Positions 7,951 through 15,145 of a stretch of 16,502 nt of DNA are shown here, piece by piece; within the stretch, counting starts at the first letter, position 1, and each line of letters begins with the position of its first letter. The DNA is from JALQTD01 sp964390365 (GTDB lineage Bacteria > Bacteroidota > Bacteroidia > Flavobacteriales_D > Sanyastnellaceae): positions 1 through 16,502 of the forward strand of contig CAYMHW010000051.1 in NCBI GenBank assembly GCA_964390365.1, in the 5' to 3' direction. The notes under the pieces were generated by a model. The model saw only the letters and a list, made by a program, of their open reading frames with translations, did not search any database and was not told where the DNA came from. The translations under genes were made by a program, and so were the position numbers.

Positions 7951-10659
7951 TCAACGAATCAGGTGAATCAGCCCGGAGTGCTCAGAGGGCATGCGCAATT
8001 GGTCTTCAAACCAAATCCGAAAATGGTACAAGCCATCCGGCGCGTAATGCTGCCCATCGTGCACCTGCCCCAGCCACGGTTCATCGGCATCTTCCGTCCT
8101 CCAAATCAACTCGCCCCACCGGTTGAAGACCTCGCAGCGGTAGGCCGTTACACCGAGTACCGAGGGCATCCACACATCGTTCATGCCGTCGTTGTTCGGC
8201 GAGAAGGCGGTCGGGGCGTAAAACACCGTTCCGTTGACGGCGACTTGGCCCGTTGCCGTGGAGGTGCAGCCGGCGGCGTTGACTACGGTTTGGGTTACCG
8301 TGAACAACCCGCCTTCTGTGTACGTGTATTCTCCCGAACAGCCGGCCATGCTGCCGCCGTCACCGAAGAAGTAATAGCAGTCCGCCCCCGGATCGGCGAA
8401 GCTCTCCACCGAGACGATGGGCGTCAGGATGTCGACTTGGTTGGGCTCGATGTCGAAGCCCGCGTTGGGTGGCTCGTAGACGTTGACGTAGGCCGGGATT
8501 TGGAAGATGAGTTGCTGGGCGCAGAAGCCGCCCGTCGTCATCTCCAACGTGACCGGAAAGGTGCCCGCCACCTCGTAAACGTGCGAAGGATTCGGGGCGG
8601 GCGAAGTGCTCCCGTCACCGAAGTGCCACAGGTACGTGGTGGCGGTTTCCGTCGTGGACAGGTTCGTGAAGTTCACCAAATGCGGAGGGCATCCCGCCAA
8701 CGGTCCGCCCTGGAAGTTGATTGTCGGGTCCTCGATGACCCAAACCGATTCCGTGTGTTCCACATCGCACCCGTTCGCCGTGGCCGTCACGGTGATGTCG
8801 TACGTCCCGGGTTCGGCGTAAACGAGGTTGTTCACCGTTCCCCCGGACACGTTGGCCGAAACCGTCGGCCCGCCGAAATCCCACTCGTACGTCGTTTCGG
8901 GGATGTTCGAAGCGATGACCTGCAGGGAAAAGTTGTTCGTCGAAAAGCACTCCGGCGTGAGCGGCGGGAACGTCGGGTCGATGAGCGGGAAGATCTCGAC
9001 CGTGGCCCAGGCCGTGTCCGGACACGTGTAGTCCGCGGAGGCGATGAGTTGCACTTCGTAGACGCCGTCGGACGGGTAGGTGAAGGTGGGGGCCGTGCCG
9101 GTGCTCACGTCGAGCGGGTTGCCCGTGCCGAAGTCCCAGGCGTAGTTCGTGGCGTTCGTCGAGTTGTTCTCGAAGCTGAAGGTGAAGCCTTGGCAGAACG
9201 AGGTTTGGTCTTCAATCGAAGCCGTAGGCCAAACCGGAGCCTCCCACGTAAACTCCGTGCTCGCCGTGCACCCAAAATGGGACGCCGTCAGCAACACGTC
9301 AAACGACTCCGCATTGTTGAAATGGATCCACGAAGGCGACTCCACGTTCGCATTGCTCGGCGACCCGCCCGTGAACGACCAATCCAACGTCGTCGCCGCA
9401 TTGAACGCCCCCTGCGCATCGAACGCATAATAAGACAGCCCTTCCGAACACATGTAATCGTCGAGGACGATGGTCGGTTCGATGGGCTCGTACACGTAGA
9501 ACGTCTGCGTGGACGTGTCGGCACACGGCCAGCCCGGATTGGCGATCAACGAGATTTCGTAAACGCCCGTGTCCGGGAAGGTGTAGGTCGGTTCGTAGGC
9601 CGTGCTGACGTCGGTTACCGTGCCCGGAACCCCGAAGTTCCATTCGTAGAATTGCGCGTTCACGCTGTTGTTATCGAACGTCATGGTCTCGCCGACGCAG
9701 AGCTGATCGGCGGTTTGGGGTTGCACGGCGGAAATGATGTTGGGGTCGCAGTTCACCACGTTGAACTGGAAGTCCCGCATGACCGTGCTCAGCAATTCGC
9801 CGTCGCGGTATTCGCTGACGCACACGCCGATGACGAACAGGCCGATTTGGGTGGGGGTTCCGGTGATTTGGCCGGTGATGGGGTCGATCTCGAAATTCGG
9901 GTTGTCCGTGATGGGGTCAAGCGCCGTGAAGCCGCCGGTGTAGGGCACGTCCGTGAACGTGAAGGCGGGCTGCGGGGTGGGAGCGGGGTCGAACGCCGTT
10001 CCCCCGTTGATGGGGGTGCAAAACGAATAGGCCAAGCTGTCCGCGTCCGAGTCCGTCGCGCTGTGGTCCATGATGAACGCGAAATTCCGGCAGATGGCCG
10101 CCGGTGGGTAGTTCACGAACTGCGGGCTGGAATTGGGATTCGCGTTCGTCGTATTCGGCGGAATCTGCGTCGTCAGCGTGATGCCGATGTCGTCGGATTG
10201 CGCGATGTTCACGATGCCCGCGTTGCGACAGCAGCGTTGGAAGACCAAATCATACCCCACCGAACTCGGCGGCAACGTCTGCACCGTCGTGTATTCCAAT
10301 CGCTGCATGCACAGTTCCTCCGGCAACACCCCGCACGGGTTCTCGAGGACCGTCGGCACGGGCGTCGTGGACGACTGCGTCAACGGGATGTCCACGAGCG
10401 TGTAGGTGCTCGACCCTTCGAAGATGCCGAGCATGATGCTCTGGTCGAGGTTGTTGCCGTTTAAGTTGTTCGGCGGGTTGCAGTCGCGGTAGAAAATCAC
10501 CGTGATCTCGTACTGGTTGTTGCCGAGGTGCGTGTAGAAAATTTCTCCGCCGAGTGCGTGGCCTGCGTGCGCCATTTGGGGCATCAATATGAGGCAGGCC
10601 AAAAGCCAGAGCCCCGACAACCGCACCCGCCATTTGTCCAATCCCTTGTCCATTCGCAT
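7951..10659 (-). CDS. Secreted PKD-repeat protein with gliding-motility-associated C-terminal domain
   Basis: The 902-residue product is predicted to be secreted through the Sec and type IX systems. A signal peptide covers about 1-33 (basic start, then LSGLWLLACLILMPQMAHA). The N-terminal region carries GGEIFYTHLGNNQYEITVIFYRDC (about 37-60), usual in this family, followed by a putative-Ig-like segment near 228-303 (IDPITGQITGTPTQIGLFVIGV). About six PKD-like repeats span 308-809, seen as YEWNFG, LDWSFTG, YAWDFG, YEWDFG, YLWHFGDG and YYFFGDG cores, each ending in a pattern like YTFPDTGVYEISLIA. The last 90 residues (APTAFSPNNDGMNDVW, FNRWGELIW, DGLYHFRI) are the CHU_C type B sorting domain. 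Many cysteines suggest disulphides. I chose ATG 10659 because GAGG lies five bases upstream; ATG 10653 is nearly as good. The ligand or role is unknown, probably adhesion or surface structure. Confidence 0.9.
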   Translation of the reverse strand: MRMDKGLDKWRVRLSGLWLLACLILMPQMAHAGHALGGEIFYTHLGNNQYEITVIFYRDCNPPNNLNGNNLDQSIMLGIFEGSSTYTLVDIPLTQSSTTPVPTVLENPCGVLPEELCMQRLEYTTVQTLPPSSVGYDLVFQRCCRNAGIVNIAQSDDIGITLTTQIPPNTTNANPNSSPQFVNYPPAAICRNFAFIMDHSATDSDADSLAYSFCTPINGGTAFDPAPTPQPAFTFTDVPYTGGFTALDPITDNPNFEIDPITGQITGTPTQIGLFVIGVCVSEYRDGELLSTVMRDFQFNVVNCDPNIISAVQPQTADQLCVGETMTFDNNSVNAQFYEWNFGVPGTVTDVSTAYEPTYTFPDTGVYEISLIANPGWPCADTSTQTFYVYEPIEPTIVLDDYMCSEGLSYYAFDAQGAFNAATTLDWSFTGGSPSNANVESPSWIHFNNAESFDVLLTASHFGCTASTEFTWEAPVWPTASIEDQTSFCQGFTFSFENNSTNATNYAWDFGTGNPLDVSTGTAPTFTYPSDGVYEVQLIASADYTCPDTAWATVEIFPLIDPTFPPLTPECFSTNNFSLQVIASNIPETTYEWDFGGPTVSANVSGGTVNNLVYAEPGTYDITVTATANGCDVEHTESVWVIEDPTINFQGGPLAGCPPHLVNFTNLSTTETATTYLWHFGDGSTSPAPNPSHVYEVAGTFPVTLEMTTGGFCAQQLIFQIPAYVNVYEPPNAGFDIEPNQVDILTPIVSVESFADPGADCYYFFGDGGSMAGCSGEYTYTEGGLFTVTQTVVNAAGCTSTATGQVAVNGTVFYAPTAFSPNNDGMNDVWMPSVLGVTAYRCEVFNRWGELIWRTEDADEPWLGQVHDGQHYAPDGLYHFRIWFEDQLRMPSEHSGLIHLIR

Positions 10660-10667
10660 TCGTTCCT

Positions 10668-10675
10668 CAAATGTA
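10668..10675 (-). promoter_or_regulatory. Putative -7 element for the PKD-repeat protein gene
   Basis: The minus strand reads TACATTTG, a perfect match to TAnnTTTG, eight bases before the ATG at 10659 and 14 before the alternative ATG at 10653. Transcription would begin almost at the start codon. No clear -33 TTG is present at the expected distance. Confidence 0.5.
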
Positions 10676-10747
10676 CGCCCAACGTTCACCGAAACTTGGT
10701 GACCACAATCAAAACACCCACGCGTCGAGGAAGGTTGCAAGATGACT

Positions 10748-10755
10748 TAACTTCG
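10748..10755 (+). promoter_or_regulatory. Putative -7 element for the DEAD-box helicase gene
   Basis: TAACTTCG is a one-mismatch match to TAnnTTTG, 25 bases before the ATG at 10781. A start of transcription near 10760 would place the upstream GTG at the very 5' end of the mRNA, which favours the ATG at 10781. The identical octamer precedes mtaB. Confidence 0.4.
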
Positions 10756-10780
10756 AGGCGTGGAAGAACAAGTGAAGTGC

Positions 10781-12142
10781 ATGCGGTTCGTGGAGATGGA
10801 ACTCCATCCGGACATCGAGGACGCCCTGTTGGACATGGGGTTCGAAGAAGCAACCCCCATCCAAACCCTCGCCATCCCGCCAGTCATTCAGGGCAGGGAC
10901 CTCATGGGCATCGCCCAAACAGGCACCGGCAAAACCGCGGCGTTCCTGCTGCCGGTCATGGACCGCATCATGGACCTGCCAGAAAACGGCAAGGTCAAGG
11001 CGCTCATCGTGGTGCCGACGCGCGAGCTCGCCACCCAAATCGACCAAGCCGTGGAAGGCTTCGCGTATTATGCGAAGATCACGAGTTTGGCCATCTACGG
11101 CGGCGGAAGCGGAACCGAGTTCACGCGTGAAAAGCAGGCCCTCACGAAGGGTGCGGACATCATCATCGCCACGCCCGGCCGGCTCCTCAGCCACCTGAAC
11201 CTCGGCTACGTCGACCTTTCCGAACTGCAGACGCTCATCCTCGATGAGGCCGACCGCATGCTCGACATGGGCTTTTACGGCGACATCATGCGCATCGCCG
11301 AGCACTGCCGCAAAGACCGGCAGACCCTGCTCTTCAGCGCCACGATGCCCGATCGCATCAAGGAACTCTCGGGCAGCCTGCTCAAGGACCCGGTTCACGT
11401 TCAACTCGCCCTTTCGAAGCCCGCCGAGAAGATCAAGCAGGGGGCGTACGTGGTGTTCGATCACCAGAAGGACCCCGTGTTGGTGGAGATCCTGAAGGAG
11501 CGGAATGTGAAGAGTGGCATCGTGTTCACATCGCGGAAGCGGACCGTGTCGCAGATCACGCGCGTGTTGCGCAAGGCGGGCATTGTGTGCGATCGGATTT
11601 CCTCGGATTTGGACCAAAACGAACGCGAGGAAGTCATGCTCGGTTTCCGCCAGCGCAAGATTCCGATCCTGGTGGCCACCGACGTGGTGAGCCGCGGCAT
11701 CGACATCGACAACATCGAATTGGTCATCAACTACGACGTGCCGCCGAATGAAGAAGATTACGTGCACCGAATCGGCCGAACCGCGCGGGCGGACCGCGAT
11801 GGGGAGGGCATCACGTTGGTTTCTCCAGAAGACCAGCACCGCTTCAAGAAGATCGAAAAGCTTATCGAACGCGAAGTTCCGAAGCTTCCCATTCCCGATG
11901 GCTTGGGCGAAGGGCCCGAGTACACCGGTCGCTCCACGGGGAGCGGCGGGCGCGGGGGGGATCGCGGTGGTGGCGATCGCCGCGGCGGTGGCGGTCGCGG
12001 CCGTTCCGGCGGGGGGAACCGCTCCGGCGCCCCCAAACCCAACAACGGTTCCCAGCGCAACCCCGATGCTCCCAAAGACGGCAATTCCAGCAACAAGCCG
12101 AGCAACTCCAACCGCCGCCGGATGCGCCGCCGACACGACTGA
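10781..12142 (+). CDS. DEAD-box RNA helicase (RhlE-like) with RGG-like tail
   Basis: This is an ATP-dependent RNA helicase, likely acting in ribosome assembly or RNA turnover. The 453-residue product has the whole motif set: Q motif FEEATPIQ (21-28), motif I AQTGTGKT (45-52), PTRELA (79-84), TPGRL (131-135), DEAD (155-158), SATMP (186-190), VATDVVSRGIDID (298-310) and HRIGRTAR (329-336). After about 380 comes a low-complexity Gly/Arg/Ser tail with RGG-like groups (388-410), then an Asn/Ser/Pro stretch and an RRRMRRR end, probably an RNA-binding extension. I chose ATG 10781 (MRFVEMELHP) over the in-frame GTG 10760 because RhlE-like proteins start this way and a promoter-like box overlaps the GTG region. 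It diverges from the PKD gene; msrB follows after 31 bases. Confidence 0.93.
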   Translation: MRFVEMELHPDIEDALLDMGFEEATPIQTLAIPPVIQGRDLMGIAQTGTGKTAAFLLPVMDRIMDLPENGKVKALIVVPTRELATQIDQAVEGFAYYAKITSLAIYGGGSGTEFTREKQALTKGADIIIATPGRLLSHLNLGYVDLSELQTLILDEADRMLDMGFYGDIMRIAEHCRKDRQTLLFSATMPDRIKELSGSLLKDPVHVQLALSKPAEKIKQGAYVVFDHQKDPVLVEILKERNVKSGIVFTSRKRTVSQITRVLRKAGIVCDRISSDLDQNEREEVMLGFRQRKIPILVATDVVSRGIDIDNIELVINYDVPPNEEDYVHRIGRTARADRDGEGITLVSPEDQHRFKKIEKLIEREVPKLPIPDGLGEGPEYTGRSTGSGGRGGDRGGGDRRGGGGRGRSGGGNRSGAPKPNNGSQRNPDAPKDGNSSNKPSNSNRRRMRRRHD

Positions 12143-12173
12143 TCGATTTCATCCCCTTTTTGATCCTGCCATC

Positions 12174-12554
12174 ATGAACGAAAGCGACTGGCTCGAACAA
12201 CTTGGCCCGGATGCCTACCGCGTGATGCGCGAAAACGGCACCGAACGGCCGTTCACTTCCCCCTTCGTTCAGTGGGAGGAGGGGGGCGTCTACCACTGCA
12301 AGGGCTGCAACACGCCACTGTTTTACACGGACCACCAATTCGATGCGGGGTGCGGCTGGCCGTCCTTCGATCGTCCGGTTCCCGGGGCGCCCATCGTGGA
12401 GCGCCTCGATCGCTCGCACGGGATGGTGCGAACGGAGGTCCGCTGCGGGGTCTGCGACAGCCACCTCGGCCACGTCTTCCCCGACGGCCCGCCGACGACC
12501 GGCAACCGCTATTGCATCAACGGGATCTGCCTGACCCGCCAAGAACAGGAATGA
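12174..12554 (+). CDS. msrB: Peptide-methionine (R)-S-oxide reductase MsrB
   Basis: MsrB repairs oxidised proteins by reducing the R epimer of methionine sulfoxide. The 126-residue product has the catalytic cysteine Cys114 in RYCING, a probable resolving cysteine Cys60 in DAGCGWPSF, and four zinc cysteines in two pairs (Cys42 and Cys45 in HCKGC; Cys91 and Cys94 in RCGVC). The block HLGHVFPDGP (97-106) is typical. No signal peptide is present, so it is cytoplasmic. The ATG at 12174 gives the usual length; the frame is open far upstream but inside the helicase gene. It probably shares the helicase transcript. Its TGA stop forms the first three bases of the terminator palindrome. Confidence 0.95.
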   Translation: MNESDWLEQLGPDAYRVMRENGTERPFTSPFVQWEEGGVYHCKGCNTPLFYTDHQFDAGCGWPSFDRPVPGAPIVERLDRSHGMVRTEVRCGVCDSHLGHVFPDGPPTTGNRYCINGICLTRQEQE

Positions 12555-12585
12555 AAAAAGGGACCCGAACGGGTCCCTTTTTTCA
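12552..12585. terminator. Bidirectional intrinsic terminator containing both stop codons
   Basis: A perfect 15-bp inverted repeat (TGAAAAAAGGGACCC, loop GAAC, GGGTCCCTTTTTTCA) forms a GC-rich GGGACCC stem flanked by A6 on one side and T6 on the other, so it reads as a rho-independent terminator on both strands. The outer three bases on each side are the TGA stop codons of msrB (plus, 12552-12554) and of the Spy/CpxP-like gene (minus, 12583-12585). It ends both converging transcripts. Confidence 0.92.
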
Positions 12586-13074
12586 TCGGTGCCTCCCGGG
12601 CGCCGGACCGCGCGGCGGGGCGCCGCCCGAACGCTTGCGCGCCGCTTCCAAGATGCTCTTCCGGAACTCCCGTTCGAGGCGGGGAATCTTCGCCGTGCGC
12701 TCTGGGCCCAGAATGGGCAGCAAGTCCAGCAGCATGGCCGTGTCGAGGTCCACTTCGGCTTTGCGGAGTTCCGCCATCCGCTCGATGGCTTCCCGCACTT
12801 CCCGTTCGGTCGTCCCCGGTTGTTCGGCAAGCTCCCGCATGGCTTCGCGTTGCGCGTCCAATGCGTCCTCGTGGGCGTTCACGACGGGCCAAAACGCCTC
12901 CGCTTCGGCGCGGGTCAGCTCCAGTTGTTCCGAGAAGAACGCCACGCGCAGTTGCTGCAGCCGTTCCTGTTGTTCCGGCGTCATGCGCCCTTCGCCCATG
13001 GGCGGTCCGGGTTGGGCCCAAGCCATCGCCGCAGCAAAGAGCAGGCCTCCGAGGGTCAAAGTGAGGTGTTTCAT
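12583..13074 (-). CDS. Spy/CpxP-like periplasmic protein (candidate sensor for the ECF sigma factor)
   Basis: The 163-residue product has a signal peptide (MKHLTLTLGGLLFAAAMAWA, cleavage before Gln-Pro-Gly) and a mature part that is almost all charged helix. The segment LRVAFFSEQLELTRAEAEAFW with PVVNAHEDAL (about 42-71) follows the pattern of Bacteroidota proteins annotated as periplasmic sensors of ECF sigma factors, in the Spy/CpxP/CnrX-like group. A basic, Pro-rich tail (RKRSGGAPPRGPAPGRHR) ends the protein. I chose ATG 13074, four bases after the preceding stop; ATG 13089 is in frame but would overlap it and spoil the signal peptide. Its place after a sigma factor and a small membrane protein suggests envelope-stress or metal sensing; no metal site can be named. 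Confidence 0.7.
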   Translation of the reverse strand: MKHLTLTLGGLLFAAAMAWAQPGPPMGEGRMTPEQQERLQQLRVAFFSEQLELTRAEAEAFWPVVNAHEDALDAQREAMRELAEQPGTTEREVREAIERMAELRKAEVDLDTAMLLDLLPILGPERTAKIPRLEREFRKSILEAARKRSGGAPPRGPAPGRHR

Positions 13075-13078
13075 GGGA

Positions 13079-13366
13079 TTAAAATTCATGGGGTGATTCA
13101 GAATTGAGGTCGAGCCAAAGGTCCTCGTCCGAGAACTCGTCCAGCGCCCAATCCATGGGAAGTTCTTCCAATGGGGTGGCTTCGAGCAGGCAGGCGTAGG
13201 TTACGCAATCCGGCTCGTGCGTCCACCACAAGCCGGCGGCGACCAAGGCCACGACCGAGGCGGCGATGGCTGCCCAGGGCCGGCGCGGCGCGCGAACGGC
13301 TTGGAGCACTTCGAGGCGTTGGTTCGCGTAGAATCCTTCGGGGGGATGGAACGGGGCGTGGTTCAT
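13079..13366 (-). CDS. Small single-pass membrane protein, candidate anti-sigma factor
   Basis: The 95-residue product has a short cytoplasmic N-terminus (HPPEGFYANQRLEVLQAV, 7-24, similar to the PxGYF-type start of many Bacteroidota anti-sigma-like proteins), a basic stop (RAPRR), one membrane segment (about 31-48, AAIAASVVALVAAGLWW), two cysteines just outside it (54 and 59), and a very acidic C-terminal half (LDEFSDEDLWLDLNSE). Its ATG overlaps the sigma factor stop as ATGA, which points to coupled synthesis in matched amounts, as expected for a sigma and its inhibitor. The function is inferred from position and topology only; there is no classical zinc-binding anti-sigma motif. Confidence 0.7.
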   Translation of the reverse strand: MNHAPFHPPEGFYANQRLEVLQAVRAPRRPWAAIAASVVALVAAGLWWTHEPDCVTYACLLEATPLEELPMDWALDEFSDEDLWLDLNSESPHEF

Positions 13367-13923
13367 GAGTCGAGGGTGACGTGTTGCGTGATTTTTTTGA
13401 CGGCGTGGTGGTACGAGGCTTTGAGGGCGCCCTCGGTCAGGTCCGTCATTTCGGCGATGTCGGCGAAGGGAAGGGCTTCGAAGTACCGGAGGGTGAAGAC
13501 TTGCCGCTGCCGAGGGGGCAGGGCGACCACGGCGGCGTGCAGGCGGCGCTCGATTTCGTCGCCCGTGAAGAGGACGTCGGTGGCGAGCGTGGTGCGGGCT
13601 TGAGCGAAGGCCTCGTCGAATTCGAGCGTGCGGTGCCGGTTCCGTTTTTCGAGGGCGTCGAGGGCTTTGCGGGAGGCGATGGTGTAGACCCACGTGCTGA
13701 AGGCACTGCGTCCTTCGAAGCGCTCAGCGGATCGGTAGACCTGGATCAGGGTTTCTTGGGTGACGTCGGCGGCGTCTTCGTGGTTGCCCATCATGCGCCG
13801 GATGTAGCGGTACAAACGCGCGTGCCAGGCGTCGAGGAAGGCCTCGAAGGCGCGCTCTTTCGCTTTGCGCCGACCGTGTTGCAGGTCGTGGAGCCAAATC
13901 GGGATGTTCCGCGTCACCGTCAT
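13363..13923 (-). CDS. ECF-type RNA polymerase sigma factor
   Basis: The 186-residue product is a group 4 (ECF) sigma factor. Region 2 spans about 30-96 with YRYIRRMMGNHEDAADVTQE and FEGRSAFSTWVYTIASRKALD, covering -10 recognition and core binding. A variable linker (97-127) follows, then region 4 (about 128-178) with LPPRQRQVFTLRYFEALPF and the helix-turn-helix IAEMTDLTEGALKASYHHAVKKI. Length and domains are complete. The ATG is 31 bases after the lgt stop and no promoter-like box is seen between, so it may be transcribed with mtaB and lgt. The gene is coupled to the small membrane protein downstream. Which promoters it reads is not known. Confidence 0.92.
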   Translation of the reverse strand: MTVTRNIPIWLHDLQHGRRKAKERAFEAFLDAWHARLYRYIRRMMGNHEDAADVTQETLIQVYRSAERFEGRSAFSTWVYTIASRKALDALEKRNRHRTLEFDEAFAQARTTLATDVLFTGDEIERRLHAAVVALPPRQRQVFTLRYFEALPFADIAEMTDLTEGALKASYHHAVKKITQHVTLDS

Positions 13924-13954
13924 CGCTTCTCTGACGGGTGAAAGGGGGAGGGGT

Positions 13955-15145
13955 TTAATGGGGTTTGGCCTGATTTCTGCCCAAAACCCACCACAGGATG
14001 CCGCCGCCCACGAACGTCAGCACGGCGATCAGCTCCGCTTGCGTGAAGGTCAACCCGAGCGCCTCCATCTCCGCGTTCACCCGAATTTGCTCGATGAGGA
14101 AGCGTTCTAAGCCATTGAAAAGCAGGTAGATGGCGAACAGTCGGCCCGGAATGCGAATCCGCGTCCTCAACGCCCACAGCACCCCAAAAATGGCCGTCGC
14201 CATGAGCGTTTCATAGAGCGGCGTCGGAAAGACCGCCGGCTCGAGGTACGTGCCGAACCCTTCGAACACCGGCCACGGGTCGTTCTCGCCGATCAACACG
14301 CCCATTCCGTTCACGTTGTTGGGATAGTGGTACGCCCACAACCAATCCGGCAGCCAGCCCATCCACCCCGGCTTGGGTGCGGGATTCGCAATGCCCCAGT
14401 CACCATCGCCGCTCACTTGGCACCCGATGCGGCCAATGCCGTAGGCCAAAATCAGCGCCGGCGCCGTCGCATCCGCCAACGGCAAAAACTTCATCCCCCG
14501 CTTCCGCGCCACCCACGCCACCGCGAGCGCTCCCACGATGAGTCCGCCATAAATCGTCAACCCGCCGAGGAAGCCTGAAAGCGACGGCTGGGTGAAAAAC
14601 GCGACGAGTTGGTCCGGGTATTCCAGCAGGTGGAACAGCTTCGCCCCTGCGATGCCCCCCACAGCCGCCGCCGTCACGATGGCGGAAACGTGCGCGGTCG
14701 AAGGGACGGGGCGCGTGACTTGCTTCGGCTCGGGCAGTGCCTCCTTCGAGGCGGCCCAGTAGCGCCACCCGCCGAACACCGCCGCGAACGCGAGCCCCCA
14801 TCCAATGCTGCCTTCGCCACTGAACAGGTGCGCCTGAGGCAGCCCGCCCCCGGCGAAGAGCCGATCCGCGTTCAGCAACAAATAAAGAAACTTCCACCCG
14901 AAGATGAACCCCGTCAAGGCCTGCAGCCCCACGTCCGCATAGGAAACCGGCGCCCCGATGGTCACCGTTTCCTGTCCCGGTGTGAACAAACCCTCGCGTT
15001 CCTTCCGCGCAATTTCCGCCCGCATGATCCGCGCACCGACCACAAAGGCCAACGCCACAAAGAATCCGAAGCTGTTGATCAATTTGAGCCCGGGCAAATC
15101 GATGCCGAGGAGGTCGAGGAAGGCGAAATAGAGGTTCGGATACAT
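13955..15145 (-). CDS. lgt: Prolipoprotein diacylglyceryl transferase
   Basis: Lgt moves a diacylglyceryl group from phosphatidylglycerol to the lipobox cysteine of prolipoproteins, the first step of lipoprotein maturation in the inner membrane. The 396-residue product is polytopic. Diagnostic blocks are FLGGLTIYGGLIVG (192-205), GIGRIGCQVSGDGDWG (236-251, the Bacteroidota form of the signature with the conserved arginine) and NGLERFLIEQIR (344-355). It is about 100 residues longer than the E. coli enzyme, mainly through a soluble-looking segment around 40-75 and a spacer near 130-155. The ATG at 15145 overlaps the mtaB stop as TGATG; a TTG one codon earlier is also possible. Confidence 0.93.
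   Translation of the reverse strand: MYPNLYFAFLDLLGIDLPGLKLINSFGFFVALAFVVGARIMRAEIARKEREGLFTPGQETVTIGAPVSYADVGLQALTGFIFGWKFLYLLLNADRLFAGGGLPQAHLFSGEGSIGWGLAFAAVFGGWRYWAASKEALPEPKQVTRPVPSTAHVSAIVTAAAVGGIAGAKLFHLLEYPDQLVAFFTQPSLSGFLGGLTIYGGLIVGALAVAWVARKRGMKFLPLADATAPALILAYGIGRIGCQVSGDGDWGIANPAPKPGWMGWLPDWLWAYHYPNNVNGMGVLIGENDPWPVFEGFGTYLEPAVFPTPLYETLMATAIFGVLWALRTRIRIPGRLFAIYLLFNGLERFLIEQIRVNAEMEALGLTFTQAELIAVLTFVGGGILWWVLGRNQAKPH

Noticed and set aside
9000..9030. A CGTGTCCGGACACG inverted repeat within the PKD-repeat gene.
   Set aside because: It is a short palindrome inside coding sequence with no copies elsewhere and no adjacent T tract, so it is probably chance at this GC content.
7963..10464. 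An 833-codon open frame on the plus strand, antisense to the PKD-repeat gene.
   Set aside because: Its product is Arg/Val/Gly-rich with no recognisable domain, and it mirrors the minus-strand gene, whose GC-rich third positions remove stop codons from the opposite strand. The minus-strand product has clear family domains.
11748..12173. Upstream extension of the msrB frame into the helicase gene.
   Set aside because: It encodes Ala-rich, unrelated sequence in another frame of the helicase tail; the ATG at 12174 gives a normal MsrB.
13924..13954. A separate promoter for the ECF sigma gene in the spacer after lgt.
   Set aside because: No TAnnTTYG box is present in the 31 bases. A promoter inside lgt is possible but I cannot support one.
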